The translations under genes were made by a program, and so were the position numbers. A stretch of DNA of 64,000 nucleotides, taken from assembly GCF_028583425.1 (NCBI RefSeq), contig NC_072793.1, positions 101,045,689 through 101,109,688 of the forward strand, given 5' to 3'. This stretch comes from Eublepharis macularius. Lineage: Eukaryota; Chordata; Lepidosauria; Squamata; Eublepharidae. The notes beneath the pieces are model-generated. The model did no database searches. It worked only from the letters and a program-made list of their open reading frames with translations, and was not told the origin of the DNA. Below, piece by piece: positions 1-10,802 of the stretch (position 1 is the stretch's first letter; every line of letters starts with the position of its first letter).

Positions 1-477
1 CTCTCCTGACCTCCTCAGGCGGTCATTTCACAGAATAGGGGCCACCACAGAGAAAGCTTGTGTACAGGCTGCTGTTGATCTCACCTGTGTGCAGCCTGGC
101 ACCTGCAGGAGACCCTGATTTTTGCCCACATATTATAGAAGTCACATGCAGAAAACTGTTTCTCAAATACACACATATACATCCCAAACCAAGAAAACAG
201 AACATTTTTGAAGCTGTTAGAGGGAGAGGGAGGGATTAGGAACTCCTAATATTATAGGTTACTGGGATGCATAGCCTGTAGGCCTACATTGTTTTTTAAG
301 AATGTGCTGATAGAATAAATTTATGCTTTTTCTGGCCTAGACTGGCATGCTCGTACTCCTTCCTCCACGAATTGGTGATGTTGCCTGTGCTTGGGTAGCT
401 GTTAGTATGTGTATGCACATACATATTTCCATTTCTCTCCTCACCTGCAGCATTGACATTCTTCTTCTTGACTACAG

Positions 478-643
478 GTCCAGACAACCACTATGTGCAT
501 CTCAGTTAGCCTCAGTGGCACGGTGGTCCTTGGCTGCCTCTTTACACCCAAACTTCATATCATCCTCTTCCAGCCCCAAAAGAATGTAGCCAGCCATCGG
601 GTCTCCACCAACCGTTTTAGCGTGACTGCTGCAAGCTCACATG
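478..643 (+). CDS. GRM2: GRM2 penultimate coding exon (TM7 and start of C-tail)
   Basis: This exon encodes 55 residues beginning VQTTTMC and carrying SLSGTVVLGC and HIILFQPQKN. That is the seventh transmembrane helix and membrane-proximal tail of a group II metabotropic glutamate receptor, a class C GPCR that couples to Gi/o and lowers presynaptic glutamate release. The acceptor is a pyrimidine stretch ending CAG at 477; the donor is GTAAGT at 644. The exon ends in phase 1 (first base of a Gly codon) and joins exactly to the exon at 9972. Upstream exons lie outside the window. GRM3 has a similar end, but the RRP9-PARP3 neighbourhood favours GRM2. Confidence 0.93.
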
Positions 644-2657
644 GTAAGTTACAGAAAGCCCACTTAAGTGCTTCATACTGCACAGTATTCGTTCTCAATG
701 TGAGTGACAAGGAGCTGAAATTTATTTAACCCACAGCTGAAAAAAAATAACTACACATTGGCAAACGTGCAATTAAAAGTTGTATTCCCGTGCCAGGTTG
801 CAGGCTTTGGGAAAAGGGCAAATGTTCCTGATAAAACACGAAGTACAAGTATGGCTAGTGACAGCCATCAGATTCAACTTCAGCACTGCTCATTTGTTAC
901 ACTTTTGGCAATGTAACCATACATAAGAGGAGATCATGCTATACACAACCCTCTTGATGTCCTTGGTCACCATTTTGTGTGAATGGGGCAGCACACATAT
1001 TTTATAGCTTTGATACACATGACTGGAAACCCAGATTTTTGAGGGTACATATTTATATGTACCAAAGCTGAAAAAGACATACTGCGCTATTAGCATAAAA
1101 TGGCAACTGTTTGTATTGAGAGGAGTGCTCATAGAACAGATTCTCCTTGTGTACAGTCGGAGAGCCAAAATCATTAACAACTGAATAGGGCACAAGTTTC
1201 TTAGGCTGGTGTCTGTTCCTCCTGCTGCCTGCTTTCATTTTGCAAGAGGGAGAAAAGATTATAAGGCTCTCACTGGCTCAGACCAAGCCTAGCACTGGCT
1301 GCCCAGATGCATTGCCCCCCTAACATTCTAAGACCACTGACTTCAATGAATTTAGAATGGTATTACTCTGCTTGGGACAGCACTGGCAGTGCACGACATC
1401 AGGCCGCCTTTAGTAAACGCAGAACTGTGTGCATTCTGTGATTTTAAAAAGGGCCAATTCAAAATTCAGCACACAGGCAACTCAAATGGTATTATCTAAA
1501 GATGAATTTAGAAACCTGTATAATTTACGTTTTGCAACATTTGTTCATTTTGCATAGTTCTTCTGGTAAAAGTAATTACTGGAAGCAGCACTAAAACCTG
1601 CCATCCTTCATCAGAAATCCTGCTCAGACTACCACCGAGCTTCTGAAAAAGCTGAGGTTCTCAGGATCTGTAGTCCCACTAATGTGAGCAACTGAGCAAT
1701 TGCTCACAGATTCTGACTCCTCTGCTCACAGCTTCTCAGCTGTAGCTCATAGGCACTAACTCTCAGGCGGCCCCGCCCTCCCACTCAGCCAGCACCTACA
1801 GGCAGGCCCTGCAGGGATGGAGCCTTGTCTGCATCTCTTCTCCTTTCCCAGCTGTGGCTGGCTTGGCCCTCAGGGTGGAGCCAGAGAGTGCCTCCAGCTG
1901 CTGTCTGCTCTCTAGCTGGGGAGCAGAGCAGAGCAGAGCGATGGGGCCTGGCTTGACCTGACCTGAACAGCCTGAACCCGCTGGGATCCCCTCAACCCCA
2001 GAGAGTGGAGTAGAGGCGTTAGTGAAGGTGTCGTTTAACTTGCTCTTGGTGCAGAAGGAGGCTGGCAAGAAGGATGTCGAGGAAGGGAAGGAAGGTGGAG
2101 GGCTGGGCCAGGTGCTCATCGTGCCCTCCGAGTGCCAGATAATGAGGAGGAGGAGGAGGAGGAGGAAGCTGTTGCGGTGCTGAAGGAGGCTGGTTGAGCT
2201 TTGCCATTGATGAGGCCTCCTTTTTAAGGCCTCTTCCAAAGTGGTTTTTACAGCCTGAAATGCAGACTCAACCAAGAACCGGATCTGGCTGCCCTGCCTC
2301 AACAAACCGAGCATCTCCATCTAAAATAAAATCAATGAACATAGACCAGAATAACGCTGCTTAGGATCGCACTGTTGGGGGTTTATTTTAGCATGGCTGC
2401 TTTGAGGCTGTCTCCAGATAGGCTCTCTCATTTTCATTCTTAAAGCCGCCTTCTCCTCTGCAGGATCAAAGGCTCACAGCCCTTCTTTGCCCCCCCCCCT
2501 TACCAAAATCTGGATCTGAAGCTAAAGTGAGCCTCCAAGAGCAGCTGTGCCTGACTTGCCTTCTCTCCTGCAGCAGAAGCCAAGGGAAGGCCTCCTTGTT
2601 CACAGAGGAGTCTGTAGGTGCAGAATTAAACAGGAAGCTTTAAAGATTTTGCAGAGT
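644..2657. other. GRM2 last intron, proximal part; no recognised gene
   Basis: No exon with convincing similarity is seen here. A GC-rich patch at about 1790-2320 holds an open minus-strand frame of 174 codons and a (GAG)n run at about 2141-2168. Its residues are low-complexity (Ser, Pro, Leu runs) and match no family I recognise. Confidence 0.5.
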
Positions 2658-2822
2658 TTGAGTCCACTGGCACTTTAGAGACCAAGAAGATTTTCAGGAT
2701 ATGACCTTTTGAGAGTCAAAGCTCTCAAATGCTTATACCTTGGAAAATATTATTGGTCTCCAAGGTGCTACTAGACTCCAATCCTGCTTTTCTGCTGCAG
2801 ATCAAGACAGCTGCCAAACTGA
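2658..2822. repeat. Foldback interspersed repeat, copy 1
   Basis: The left side carries a GAGTCCACTGGCAC block followed by an 'agagaccaa' block. The right side carries the same blocks inverted (TTGGTCTCCAAGGTGCTACT, then agactcc). This opposed arrangement recurs at 3505, 23960 and 38050 and fits a short non-autonomous element with long terminal inverted repeats. Confidence 0.6.
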
Positions 2823-3504
2823 AACTCTTTTGGTGCCAAGTCTTTTCTTTCGCTTTGTCCAAAAGCAGTGGTTGGTTACTGGCCAATTCCAGAGGCTTTT
2901 GATCCTGTTCATATTAACTGGTTTGCAACCTGCTGATGGGCCCAGTTTTAGGGTACCCTAATGACGATATATCAAAGTATTCTGGAAATGTTTCCTCCTG
3001 TCATCCTGACTTCTGAAAAATTGTTGTTTTTTGTTTCTGAGCCACCTCAAGAAGCTCTCTATACAGGTGGTACGTAAATATTCTACAAAAAAATCAAAAG
3101 TTTGCAATTCTGTATTTGCACCTTCTATCCCTCTGAGCTGCAGCACTGTGCAGATCTTGTTTATTTGCCCCAGAAAACTAGCAGATGGACTTCAGGCTAT
3201 TGAAGTTGCATGCACAAAGTTACTAAGGTGCCAGGTTTGCCATTCCTGAGCTTCTGTCTAAAATGAAAGGGATAGATGAGCCACATTTTCTTTGTGACAT
3301 GGAGAAGAATAGAAGTTTATGAGAGTCTGCATTTGGACAGCTTTTATGTGTTTTGTAATTGTCTAAAGCACAATTGTTCCAAACATGGTATGGTGTTAGA
3401 TTTACAGGTGCTTGTATAGGGTAATGGCTACCTGCCTGAGCTGAGAAATCCTCAGTAAGAATCGCACCTGAACCACAAGAAAGCCAGTCAGCATGAATGT
3501 AAAT

Positions 3505-3840
3505 CAAAAGTCCAGTAGCTCCTTAAAGACTAACTTTTATTTCAGTATGAGCTTTTGTGAGTCACTGCTCACTTCTTAGAGGCAGAAATCAAACTTAGAA
3601 GTCTTCTTATGGGGCAGATTGGGTGGGGATTAAGATCAAGGATGAATTCTGTCTTGAGTCTTTCAAGTGCAGATTAGGGATACCATACCCCCGGTGGGGG
3701 TGGATGATTCTCAGTTTGATTTCCATACATATCTGAAGAAGTCAACACTGACTCACAAAAAGTCATCTTGAAATAAATGTGCTAGTCTTTAAGGTGCCAC
3801 TGGGTGTCTGCTTTATTTTGCAGCAACGAACTAACACAAC
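3505..3840. repeat. Foldback interspersed repeat, copy 2
   Basis: The left arm reads through 'ccttaaagactaacttttat' at about 3520. The right arm reads 'gctagtctttaaggtgccac' at about 3780, in the opposite orientation, followed by 'aacgaactaacacaactacc'. It belongs to the same family as copies 1, 3 and 4, in which two inverted arms flank a short, variable middle. Confidence 0.65.
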
Positions 3841-4156
3841 TACCCCTTTGCAATCAGCAGGAACATATCCATTTTTATACAGAAGTATACTCTGACTTTT
3901 GTGGCTCTTTCACCTAATGGGACTAGAAGGCCTTGGACAACATAAGAACATAAGAACATAAGCAAAGCCATGTTGGATCAGGCCAGTGGCCCATCCAGTC
4001 CAACATTCTGTCACACACAGTGGCTAGAAATCCAGTGCCATCTAAAGGACTGTCAGTGAGGCCAGGACACCAGATGCCCTCCCACTGCCTTCCTTCCAGC
4101 ACCAAGACAACAGAGCACCACCTCCCCACAAAGAGAATACCATCTATCTCCTGTGG

Positions 4157-7105
4157 CTAATAGCCACTGATGGACCTCTGCTCCATATATTTGTCCAGTC
4201 CCCTCTTGAAGCTGGCAATGCTTGTAGCTGCCACCACCTCCTGTGGCAACGAATTCCATGTGTTTATCACCCTTTGTGTAAAGTAGTATTTTCTTCTATC
4301 TGTTCTAACCCGACTGCTCAATAATTTCATAGAGTGCCCACGAGTTCTTGTATTGTGAGAAAGGGAGAAAAACACATCTTTCTCTACCTTCTCTAACCCG
4401 TGCATTATCTTGTAAACCTCTATCATGTCTCCCCTCAGTCGTCTTTTCTCCAGGCTAAAGAGCCCCAAGCGCCTCAATCTTTCCTCATAGGGAAAGTGTT
4501 CCAACCCTTTAATCATTTTAGTTGCCCTTCTCTGTACTTTTTCCAGTGCTATGATATCTTTTTTAAGGTGTGGCGACCAGAACTGTACACAGTACTCCAA
4601 ATGAGGCCTCACCATCGATTTATACAGAGGCATTATGATACCGGCTGATTTGTTTTCAATCCCTTTCCTAATAACCCCTAGCATAGCATTAGCTTTTTTT
4701 ATGGCAGTCGCACACTGTGCTGACGTTTTTAGTGAGTTATCTATCATGACTCCAAGATCTCTCTCTTGGTCAGTCTCCGCCAGTTCAGACCCCATCAACT
4801 TGTATTTATATTTTGGATTTTTGGTTCCAATGTGCATTACTTTGCACTTGGCTACATTGAACCTCATTTGCCACATGGATGCCCACTCTTCTAGCCTTGA
4901 CAGATCCCTTTGGAGTGCCTCACAATCCTCTCTGGCTTTCACCACCCTGAACAATTTCGTGTCATCTGCAAATTTAGCCACTTCACTGCTTAATCCCAAT
5001 TCCAAATCATTAATAAACAAGTTAAAAAGCATTGGACCCAATACCGACCCCTGTGGCACCCCACTGCCCACCACCCTCCACTGTGAGAAGTGCCCGTTTA
5101 TACTCACTCTCTGTTTCCTATTAATTAGCCAGTTTTCGATCCACAAGAGGACTTGGCCCTTTATCCCATAGCTACTGAGCTTACTTAGGAGCCTTTGATG
5201 AGGAACTTTGTCAAAAGCTTTCTGGAAGTCAAGATAAACAATATCTATCGGGTCTCCCTTGTCCACTTGTTTGTTCACTCCCTCAAAGAACTCTAACAGA
5301 TTGGTGAGACAAGATCTTCCCTTACAGAACCCATGCTGAGTTTTCCTCATCAGCTTTTGGTCATCAATGTGCCCACTAATTTTATTTTTGATAATAGTTT
5401 CCACCAACTTACCCGGTATTGACGTCAGGCTGACTGGCCTGTAATTTCCCGGATCTCCCCTGGAACCTTTTTTAAAGATGGGGACAACATTAGCTACCTT
5501 CCAGTCCTCAGGAACAGATGCAGAGTTTAATGACAGATTACATATTTTTGTGAGGAGATCTACAAGTTCACACTTGAGTTCTTTCAGAACTCTTGGATGT
5601 ATGCCATCTGGGCCCGGTGATTTATCAGTTTTTAAATTATCTAGCAGTCGCATAACCTCCTCTCTCGTCACCTCAATGTGACTCAGGTCTTTCAAAACCC
5701 CTCCCAAAGTCAGTGCTTCCGGAGTGGGCATGCACTTCTTATCTTCCACAGTGAAGACAGAAGCAAAGAACGCATTCAGCTTCTCGGCCATTTCCCTATC
5801 ACCCTTTAGTAATCCTTTTACGCCTTGGTCATCCAAGGGCCCCACTGCCTCCCTAGCTGGTTTCCTACTTCTAATATATTTAAAGAATTGTTTATTGTTT
5901 TTCTTTATGTTCTTTGCAATATGCTCCTCATATTCCCTTTTTGCCTGTCTGATCACAGACTTGCACTTTTTTTGCCACAGCTTATGCTCCTTTTTATCAA
6001 CCTCACTCCGACTAGTTTTCCACTGCCTAAAAGAATCCTTTTTACCTTTTACAGCTTCTATTACATTGCTTGTTAACCATGCTGGCCTTTTCCTAAACCT
6101 ATTTGTGCCTTTCCTAACCAGCGGTATATATTTAATTTGAGCTTCCAGGATTGTAGTTTTAAATAGTCTCCAAGATTCCCCAAGTGTTTTGACCTTTTTT
6201 ACTTTCCCTTTCAGTTTCTTCTTCACGTACCCCCTCATCTCAGAAAAGTTACCCCTTTTGAAGTTAAACATGGCTGTGTTGGTCTTATTTGGCAATTTCC
6301 TATTTATACATATGTTGTACTCAATAACATTATGGTCACTGTTCCCAAGTGGTGCAATCACATTTACATCTCTCACCAGGTCTTCAGCATTACTGAGGAC
6401 CAAATCCAGGATCACCTCTCCCCTAGTAGGTTCTGTAACCATCTGTTCCATAGCACAGTCATTGAGACAGTCTAGAAACTCACTTTCTCTCCCCCGATTC
6501 GAACACCCATTGGCCCAGTCAATGTGTGGGTAGTTAAAATCACCCATTACAACACAGTTTTTTTGTTTAGCAGCCATCTTTAATCCTGTCATCATTTTAT
6601 AATCCTCCTCTATTTTCTGATCTGGAGGGCGATAACAAACTCCCACAGTTAAGTTTCCATTTGGGCCCGTAATTTCAACCCATAGCATTTCCAGAAGCGA
6701 ATCTAATTCAGTTACCTTCTCAATCTTACTGGAATGTATACCTTCTCTGACATATAGAGCCACCCCACCACCAACCCTTCCCTCCCTATCCTTCCGATAT
6801 AATTTATATCCAGGAATCACCGTGTCCCACTGATTTTCCTCATCCCACCAAGTTTCTGATATGCCCACAATGTCTATGGATTCGCCCAACACTAAACATT
6901 CCAGCTCCCCAATTTTACCTCGGACACTTCTAGCATTTGTATATAAACACCTGTAACTTCCCCGGCACACTTTGCCTCGAGACGTAGTTAGGTCATCTGC
7001 ACTGTTTGTCTCCATCTCAGTTGACAACTCTAATCTATCTCCCTGTAGAAGTGTTATACCTAGCCCTTCATCTCTCTGAGATGAACCATCCTGAACCAGA
7101 GACAC
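4157..7105 (-). CDS. CR1 ORF2: AP-type endonuclease and reverse transcriptase
   Basis: The 982-codon open frame encodes the CR1 target-primed reverse transcription enzyme. The endonuclease spans about residues 51-270, with LYTNARS (Asn 57), ISETWW (Glu 84), GDFN (188-191) and NSDHN (Asp 257, His 258). The reverse transcriptase spans about 490-780, with SPGPDG, GNYRPVSL, YLDFQKAFD, GVPQGSVLGP and the catalytic FADD at 712-715. The C-terminus ends SISGY. The frame as given opens with GTG; the first in-frame ATG is codon 31 (7015-7013), and the frame stays open upstream into ORF1, so the true start is unsettled. ORF1 ends 29 bp before the nominal start. All catalytic residues are present. Confidence 0.92.
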   Translation of the reverse strand: MSLVQDGSSQRDEGLGITLLQGDRLELSTEMETNSADDLTTSRGKVCRGSYRCLYTNARSVRGKIGELECLVLGESIDIVGISETWWDEENQWDTVIPGYKLYRKDREGRVGGGVALYVREGIHSSKIEKVTELDSLLEMLWVEITGPNGNLTVGVCYRPPDQKIEEDYKMMTGLKMAAKQKNCVVMGDFNYPHIDWANGCSNRGRESEFLDCLNDCAMEQMVTEPTRGEVILDLVLSNAEDLVRDVNVIAPLGNSDHNVIEYNICINRKLPNKTNTAMFNFKRGNFSEMRGYVKKKLKGKVKKVKTLGESWRLFKTTILEAQIKYIPLVRKGTNRFRKRPAWLTSNVIEAVKGKKDSFRQWKTSRSEVDKKEHKLWQKKCKSVIRQAKREYEEHIAKNIKKNNKQFFKYIRSRKPAREAVGPLDDQGVKGLLKGDREMAEKLNAFFASVFTVEDKKCMPTPEALTLGGVLKDLSHIEVTREEVMRLLDNLKTDKSPGPDGIHPRVLKELKCELVDLLTKICNLSLNSASVPEDWKVANVVPIFKKGSRGDPGNYRPVSLTSIPGKLVETIIKNKISGHIDDQKLMRKTQHGFCKGRSCLTNLLEFFEGVNKQVDKGDPIDIVYLDFQKAFDKVPHQRLLSKLSSYGIKGQVLLWIENWLINRKQRVSINGHFSQWRVVGSGVPQGSVLGPMLFNLFINDLELGLSSEVAKFADDTKLFRVVKAREDCEALQRDLSRLEEWASMWQMRFNVAKCKVMHIGTKNPKYKYKLMGSELAETDQERDLGVMIDNSLKTSAQCATAIKKANAMLGVIRKGIENKSAGIIMPLYKSMVRPHLEYCVQFWSPHLKKDIIALEKVQRRATKMIKGLEHFPYEERLRRLGLFSLEKRRLRGDMIEVYKIMHGLEKVEKDVFFSLSHNTRTRGHSMKLLSSRVRTDRRKYYFTQRVINTWNSLPQEVVAATSIASFKRGLDKYMEQRSISGY

Positions 7106-7134
7106 TTTATCTCTTGTCGGCTTTCCCCTAGCAT

Positions 7135-8043
7135 TTAGTTTAAAAACTGCTCTGCCACCTTTTTGATTTTAAGTGCCAGCAGCTGGGTTCCTTCTCGGGA
7201 CAAGTGGAGACCGTCTCTCTTGTACAGCTCCCGCTTGTCCCCAAAAGAATCCCAGTGCCTAACAAACTTGAACCCTTCCTCCCTACACCATCGTCTCATC
7301 CACGCATTGAGACTCCTGATCTGCGTTTGTCTCTCTGGCCCTGCGCGTGGAACAGGTAGCACTTCTGAGAAGGCTACCTTGGAGGTCCTGGCCTTGAGTC
7401 TCCTGCCTAACAGCCTAAATTTTTGTTCCAAGACCTCACGACTGCATTTCCCAACATCGTTGGTTCCAACATGGACCACGACCGCTGACTCTTCCCCAGC
7501 ACTATCTACCAGCCTATCTATAACACGCGTAATGTCCGCTACCTTCGCACCAGGCAGGCAAGTCACCATACGGTCAGAACGCGGTTGTGCCACCCAGCTA
7601 TCTACTTGTCTAAGGATCGAATCACCAACTACCAAGAGCCTCCCTCCCGCCCCACCCAGGGATGGTTCCTTGATGCGAAAGGAAACCTGCTCACCAACTG
7701 AAGAAGAGGTCCCTTCTGAGGGCATGTTCCCCTTATCCTCAGTACGGTGCCCTGATTCCACAAGATCCTCATTCTCCTTGACAACAAGAACGCTGCCATT
7801 TTTAGAGTGGGACACATCTATCCTGTCCCTGAGAATCTTGTCCTCGTGCCTATCTAACTGTCTCCGCTTCTCCAGGTCAGCCACCTTGGCCTCAAGGGTA
7901 CGTACTCGTTCCCTGAGAACCAGGAGCTCCTTGCAGCGAGCACACATCCAGGACTTCTGACCAGAAGGCAGATAGTAATACATGTGACACTCAGTGCAAT
8001 ACACTGGAAAGCCCCCAACCCCCTGCTGGCATTCTGACTTCAT
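7135..8043 (-). CDS. CR1 ORF1: zinc-finger, coiled-coil and SGNH esterase protein
   Basis: The 302-residue protein starts at an ATG (8043-8041). It has a CxxC...CxxC finger (Cys 16, 19, 34, 37), a short leucine-rich coiled coil (about 38-60), a polar linker, and an SGNH-hydrolase domain with VVGDS (Gly 140, Asp 141, Ser 142), GTND (193-196) and DGLH (Asp 277, His 280). CR1 ORF1 proteins of this type bind nucleic acid and carry an esterase needed for efficient retrotransposition in studied relatives. The frame has no interruption and directly precedes ORF2. The finger plus intact Ser-Asp-His set suggests a functional protein. Confidence 0.9.
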   Translation of the reverse strand: MKSECQQGVGGFPVYCTECHMYYYLPSGQKSWMCARCKELLVLRERVRTLEAKVADLEKRRQLDRHEDKILRDRIDVSHSKNGSVLVVKENEDLVESGHRTEDKGNMPSEGTSSSVGEQVSFRIKEPSLGGAGGRLLVVGDSILRQVDSWVAQPRSDRMVTCLPGAKVADITRVIDRLVDSAGEESAVVVHVGTNDVGKCSREVLEQKFRLLGRRLKARTSKVAFSEVLPVPRAGPERQTQIRSLNAWMRRWCREEGFKFVRHWDSFGDKRELYKRDGLHLSREGTQLLALKIKKVAEQFLN

Positions 8044-8147
8044 TATTCTGTTTTAGGAACAACACACTAAGAGGAAGGAAAACGGCTATGATCCCCCGGC
8101 CAAGAGCCCTTTAGCTCTCGCCCTTCGGCTCGCGCCAAAGGCTCGCG

Positions 8148-8806
8148 CCCCTGCCCAGCAGTTGCCTTTTCAATGCAAAAGGTCACTTCCTGCTAAGCAC
8201 AGGAGGTGAGCACAAAGGGGGTGTGTGGCTTGTACTCCAGCAACCCCCAGCAGCCTTACAAACACACTCACCCTCAAACACAATCAAGCCCAAACACACT
8301 CAGCCTCAAAACTACACTCAAATCAACACAAAACTACACACAAAAAGCCCCAAAGCTAGAGAGGACCACCCTTAGCTTCTCAGCTTAACCCACCACAGCC
8401 AAGAAAGGCAAAAAGCCCTTACCTCCTCTAGCAGCTGCAGACCATGTGCTCCTGAGCCCAGGTGACTCTGCTCTGCCCTGCCCCTGCCCAGCAGTTGCCT
8501 TTTCAATGCAAAAGGTCACTTCCTGCTAAGCACAGGAGGTGAGCACAAAGGGGGTGTGTGGCTTGTACTCCAGCAACCCCCAGCAGCCTTACAAACACAC
8601 TCACCCTCAAACACAATCAAGCCCAAACACACTCAGCCTCAAAACTACACTCAAATCAACACAAAACTACACACAAAAAGCCCCAAAGCTAGAGAGGACC
8701 ACCCTTAGCTTCTCAGCTTAACCCACCACAGCCAAGAAAGGCAAAAAGCCCTTACCTCCTCTAGCAGCTGAAGACCATGTGCTCCTGAGCCCAGGTGACT
8801 CTGCTC
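8148..8806 (-). repeat. Two tandem 333-bp units forming the CR1 5' region
   Basis: Unit A (8148-8480) and unit B (8481-8806, cut at its outer end) are offset by exactly 333 bp. Over their shared length I find essentially one difference (gctgcagacc versus gctgaagacc). Tandem 5' units in LINEs often act as promoter monomers; here that role is inferred. Short frames inside the units on the plus strand repeat with the unit and are not genes. Confidence 0.9.
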
Positions 8807-9971
8807 ACTGGTTTTTATTTTTAATTTGTTTTGATTGTAATCAATCAATCAATCAATTTGTTTTGATTGTAATCAAAATGTACTACATGGTTTTGTTTTT
8901 GGATTCTACAGAGGCTAGAAATCAATGGGCTTAGACTAGAGTTACTTTGTACCCAATTATACTGTAAATCTCTCCACCTACCTGCTGCAATCTTGATGGA
9001 ATAGAGAAGGCTAACTAACATGTGCCCAGGGTGGGATGCAGACCCTAGCACATATTCGCAGATATATTTATATTTGTTTATCAGTTGGGAAGGAGAAGTA
9101 TTAATAACTTTACCTGTAATTTACCAGTAATTTAGTTTGATATTTAGAAACTATGTATGAATGACTGCTTGCATTGTTGTTTCTAAGCAAGAAACGATAC
9201 GTTAAAGTAATTTTGTAGTTTATGTTTGTATGTTTTGTATGTTTGTAGACTGAAATAATTTTTTTTAAAAGAGGCACACTCAAAACTTTAATGCAAGTTG
9301 TTGTTTTGGCTCACAAAGTAGATTTCCGGCTCACAACACTGCACAGCTTAGAGGGAAAATTGCCCGGAGGATCCTGAATGCTGTGCTCCGTACTGAATCC
9401 ACATACCTCTGGATAAAGTATGCAGGCAGTGTTGATGATCTAGTATAAAAGGCTGTGGGGGAGATGTAGATGTTGTGGTATGACTACCACAGCATGTATA
9501 GTGGAATGGGTTGCAAAATTTCAGATTGCAGGTGAGGAATCACATTTTTCATTGAAGACTTACGTCAAACTTCCTGCAAAGAGAAAACTTGCTACAGAGA
9601 AGTCAGTGGAGTAGAACTTTCCTCCCTAAAGTGCTAGTTTTCTATTTGGAAGGAATTTTTAATTCATACTAGTTCCTGTCTGCCGTCTGAGGTAGTACTG
9701 CCCATTCAGAATTCTTCTACTTCATTCTATCTCCCATAACTTCATACCACAGACCATTTTGGAAAACATGTCATTGTTAATAGTAAATGGCAATTCACAG
9801 CATAGTCCTAAATGGAGCTACACCCTTCTAAGTCTTTTGAAGGCAATGTCCTTAGAAGGGTGCTGTGCCGGTTATGTTGGTTTGTCAGATGTTGATGTCT
9901 GTGGCATGTAAGCATGGGATTCGCAACTGCTACTGCTCTTCTAAAAATCTTCCCATTTTTCTGTCCCACAG
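8807..9971. other. GRM2 last intron, distal part
   Basis: No exon is seen. Contents are an (AATC)n run at about 8836-8859 flanked by a duplicated 'ttgttttgattgtaatcaa', half of the 'cttagactagagttac' foldback family at about 8925-8965, and a copy of a related inverted family at about 9785-9875 (cacccttctaag...cttagaagggtg). The rest is unassigned. Confidence 0.5.
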
Positions 9972-10045
9972 GCTCATCTTCTCAGTATGTCCCAACAGTA
10001 TGCAATGGCCGTGAAGTAGTGGATTCCACAACATCCTCCTTGTGA
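9972..10045 (+). CDS. GRM2: GRM2 terminal coding exon
   Basis: This exon completes the split Gly codon, then reads SSSQYVPTVCNG and REVVDSTTSSL followed by TGA (10043-10045). This is the conserved C-terminus of group II mGluRs. The last residues SSL form a class I PDZ ligand used by this receptor group. The acceptor is 'tgtcccacag' ending at 9971. The loop before it (VTAASSHGSSS) is shorter than in mammalian GRM2, which has a longer Ala/Gly/Ser segment. Confidence 0.95.
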
Positions 10046-10745
10046 AAGCCCTGTGTTCTCTGCCAGCAAGTGTGTGCTGCCCTTGTGCAGACTTCCTGTG
10101 AACACATGCCTTTTTCTTTCCTTGTGGGCCTTTTTATTTCTTCCCATTTAAAAAACAAAACAAAACAAAACTGCATCCGCTCACTGGACAAAATTCTCCA
10201 GAGGAAAAGGAAATTGATGCATGAGAACTGAGAAGACCATATCCCCCAAATCCAGTGTCAGTTCAGAGATGCAGGAAACTTTTGGATGCTTGACAGCATG
10301 TCTGTAAAAAGTGTCCTTTATGAGACAAAAATATGACTGAACAAGATGGATTTCTTAACTAATCCTTTGAAAGACATGATAATGTTCTCTGAAGAATGGA
10401 TAATTGTATTCATCTTTCTCTCTTACCCACACTGGAAAAGGAATAGCAAAACTACTGTACAATATCCCACCCTTAAACCTTTCCTTAACATACAGTATAA
10501 TACTTCTGCTATTAGAGGAAGGGGGAAGGAGAAACAACTGCCACAAATTTGGCAAGACTATCAGGTGCTACTGATTGAAGGGAAGGGGCAGAAGCTTATT
10601 ATACAACATGTATAAAGAACCAGGGAGATACTAGGTGTTTGGGTAAACAACCCCAGATTTAAATAGTTGTGATCTTATGTCTCTTTGTTGATTTGCAAAG
10701 GTAATCACTTAACAAAGGTAGAGGCTTTCTGAAAGTGATGAACAA

Positions 10746-10793
10746 GGTGCTCTTAGTGTCTGACAATTTGGTGCTCTTAGTGTCTGACAATTT
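10746..10793. repeat. 24-bp tandem duplication
   Basis: Two exact adjacent copies of a 24-mer that contains 'gtgctcttagtgtctgac'. Confidence 0.9.
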
Positions 10794-10802
10794 GGGGACT
10801 AG

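Larger units (their letters stand above)
3941..8806 (-). mobile_element. Nearly full-length CR1 LINE with both ORFs open
   Basis: The element reads right to left. Its order is two tandem 333-bp 5' units (8806-8148), a short GC-rich leader, ORF1 (8043-7135), ORF2 (7105-4157), a 3'UTR of about 200 bp, and a 3' end of 8-bp repeats (TTATGTTC on the minus strand, about 2.75 copies at 3941-3962). That short-repeat tail instead of poly(A) is the CR1 hallmark. Neither long frame has a stop or frameshift, so the copy is young and may be competent. It sits antisense in the last GRM2 intron. No target-site duplication is evident, as is common for CR1. Confidence 0.93.

Noticed and set aside
5724-6533. 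Plus-strand frames over the CR1
   Set aside because: Shadows of ORF2, which is on the minus strand and carries the real motifs.
8206-8721. Two identical 60-codon plus-strand frames
   Set aside because: They are the same stretch of the tandem CR1 5' units read on the wrong strand.
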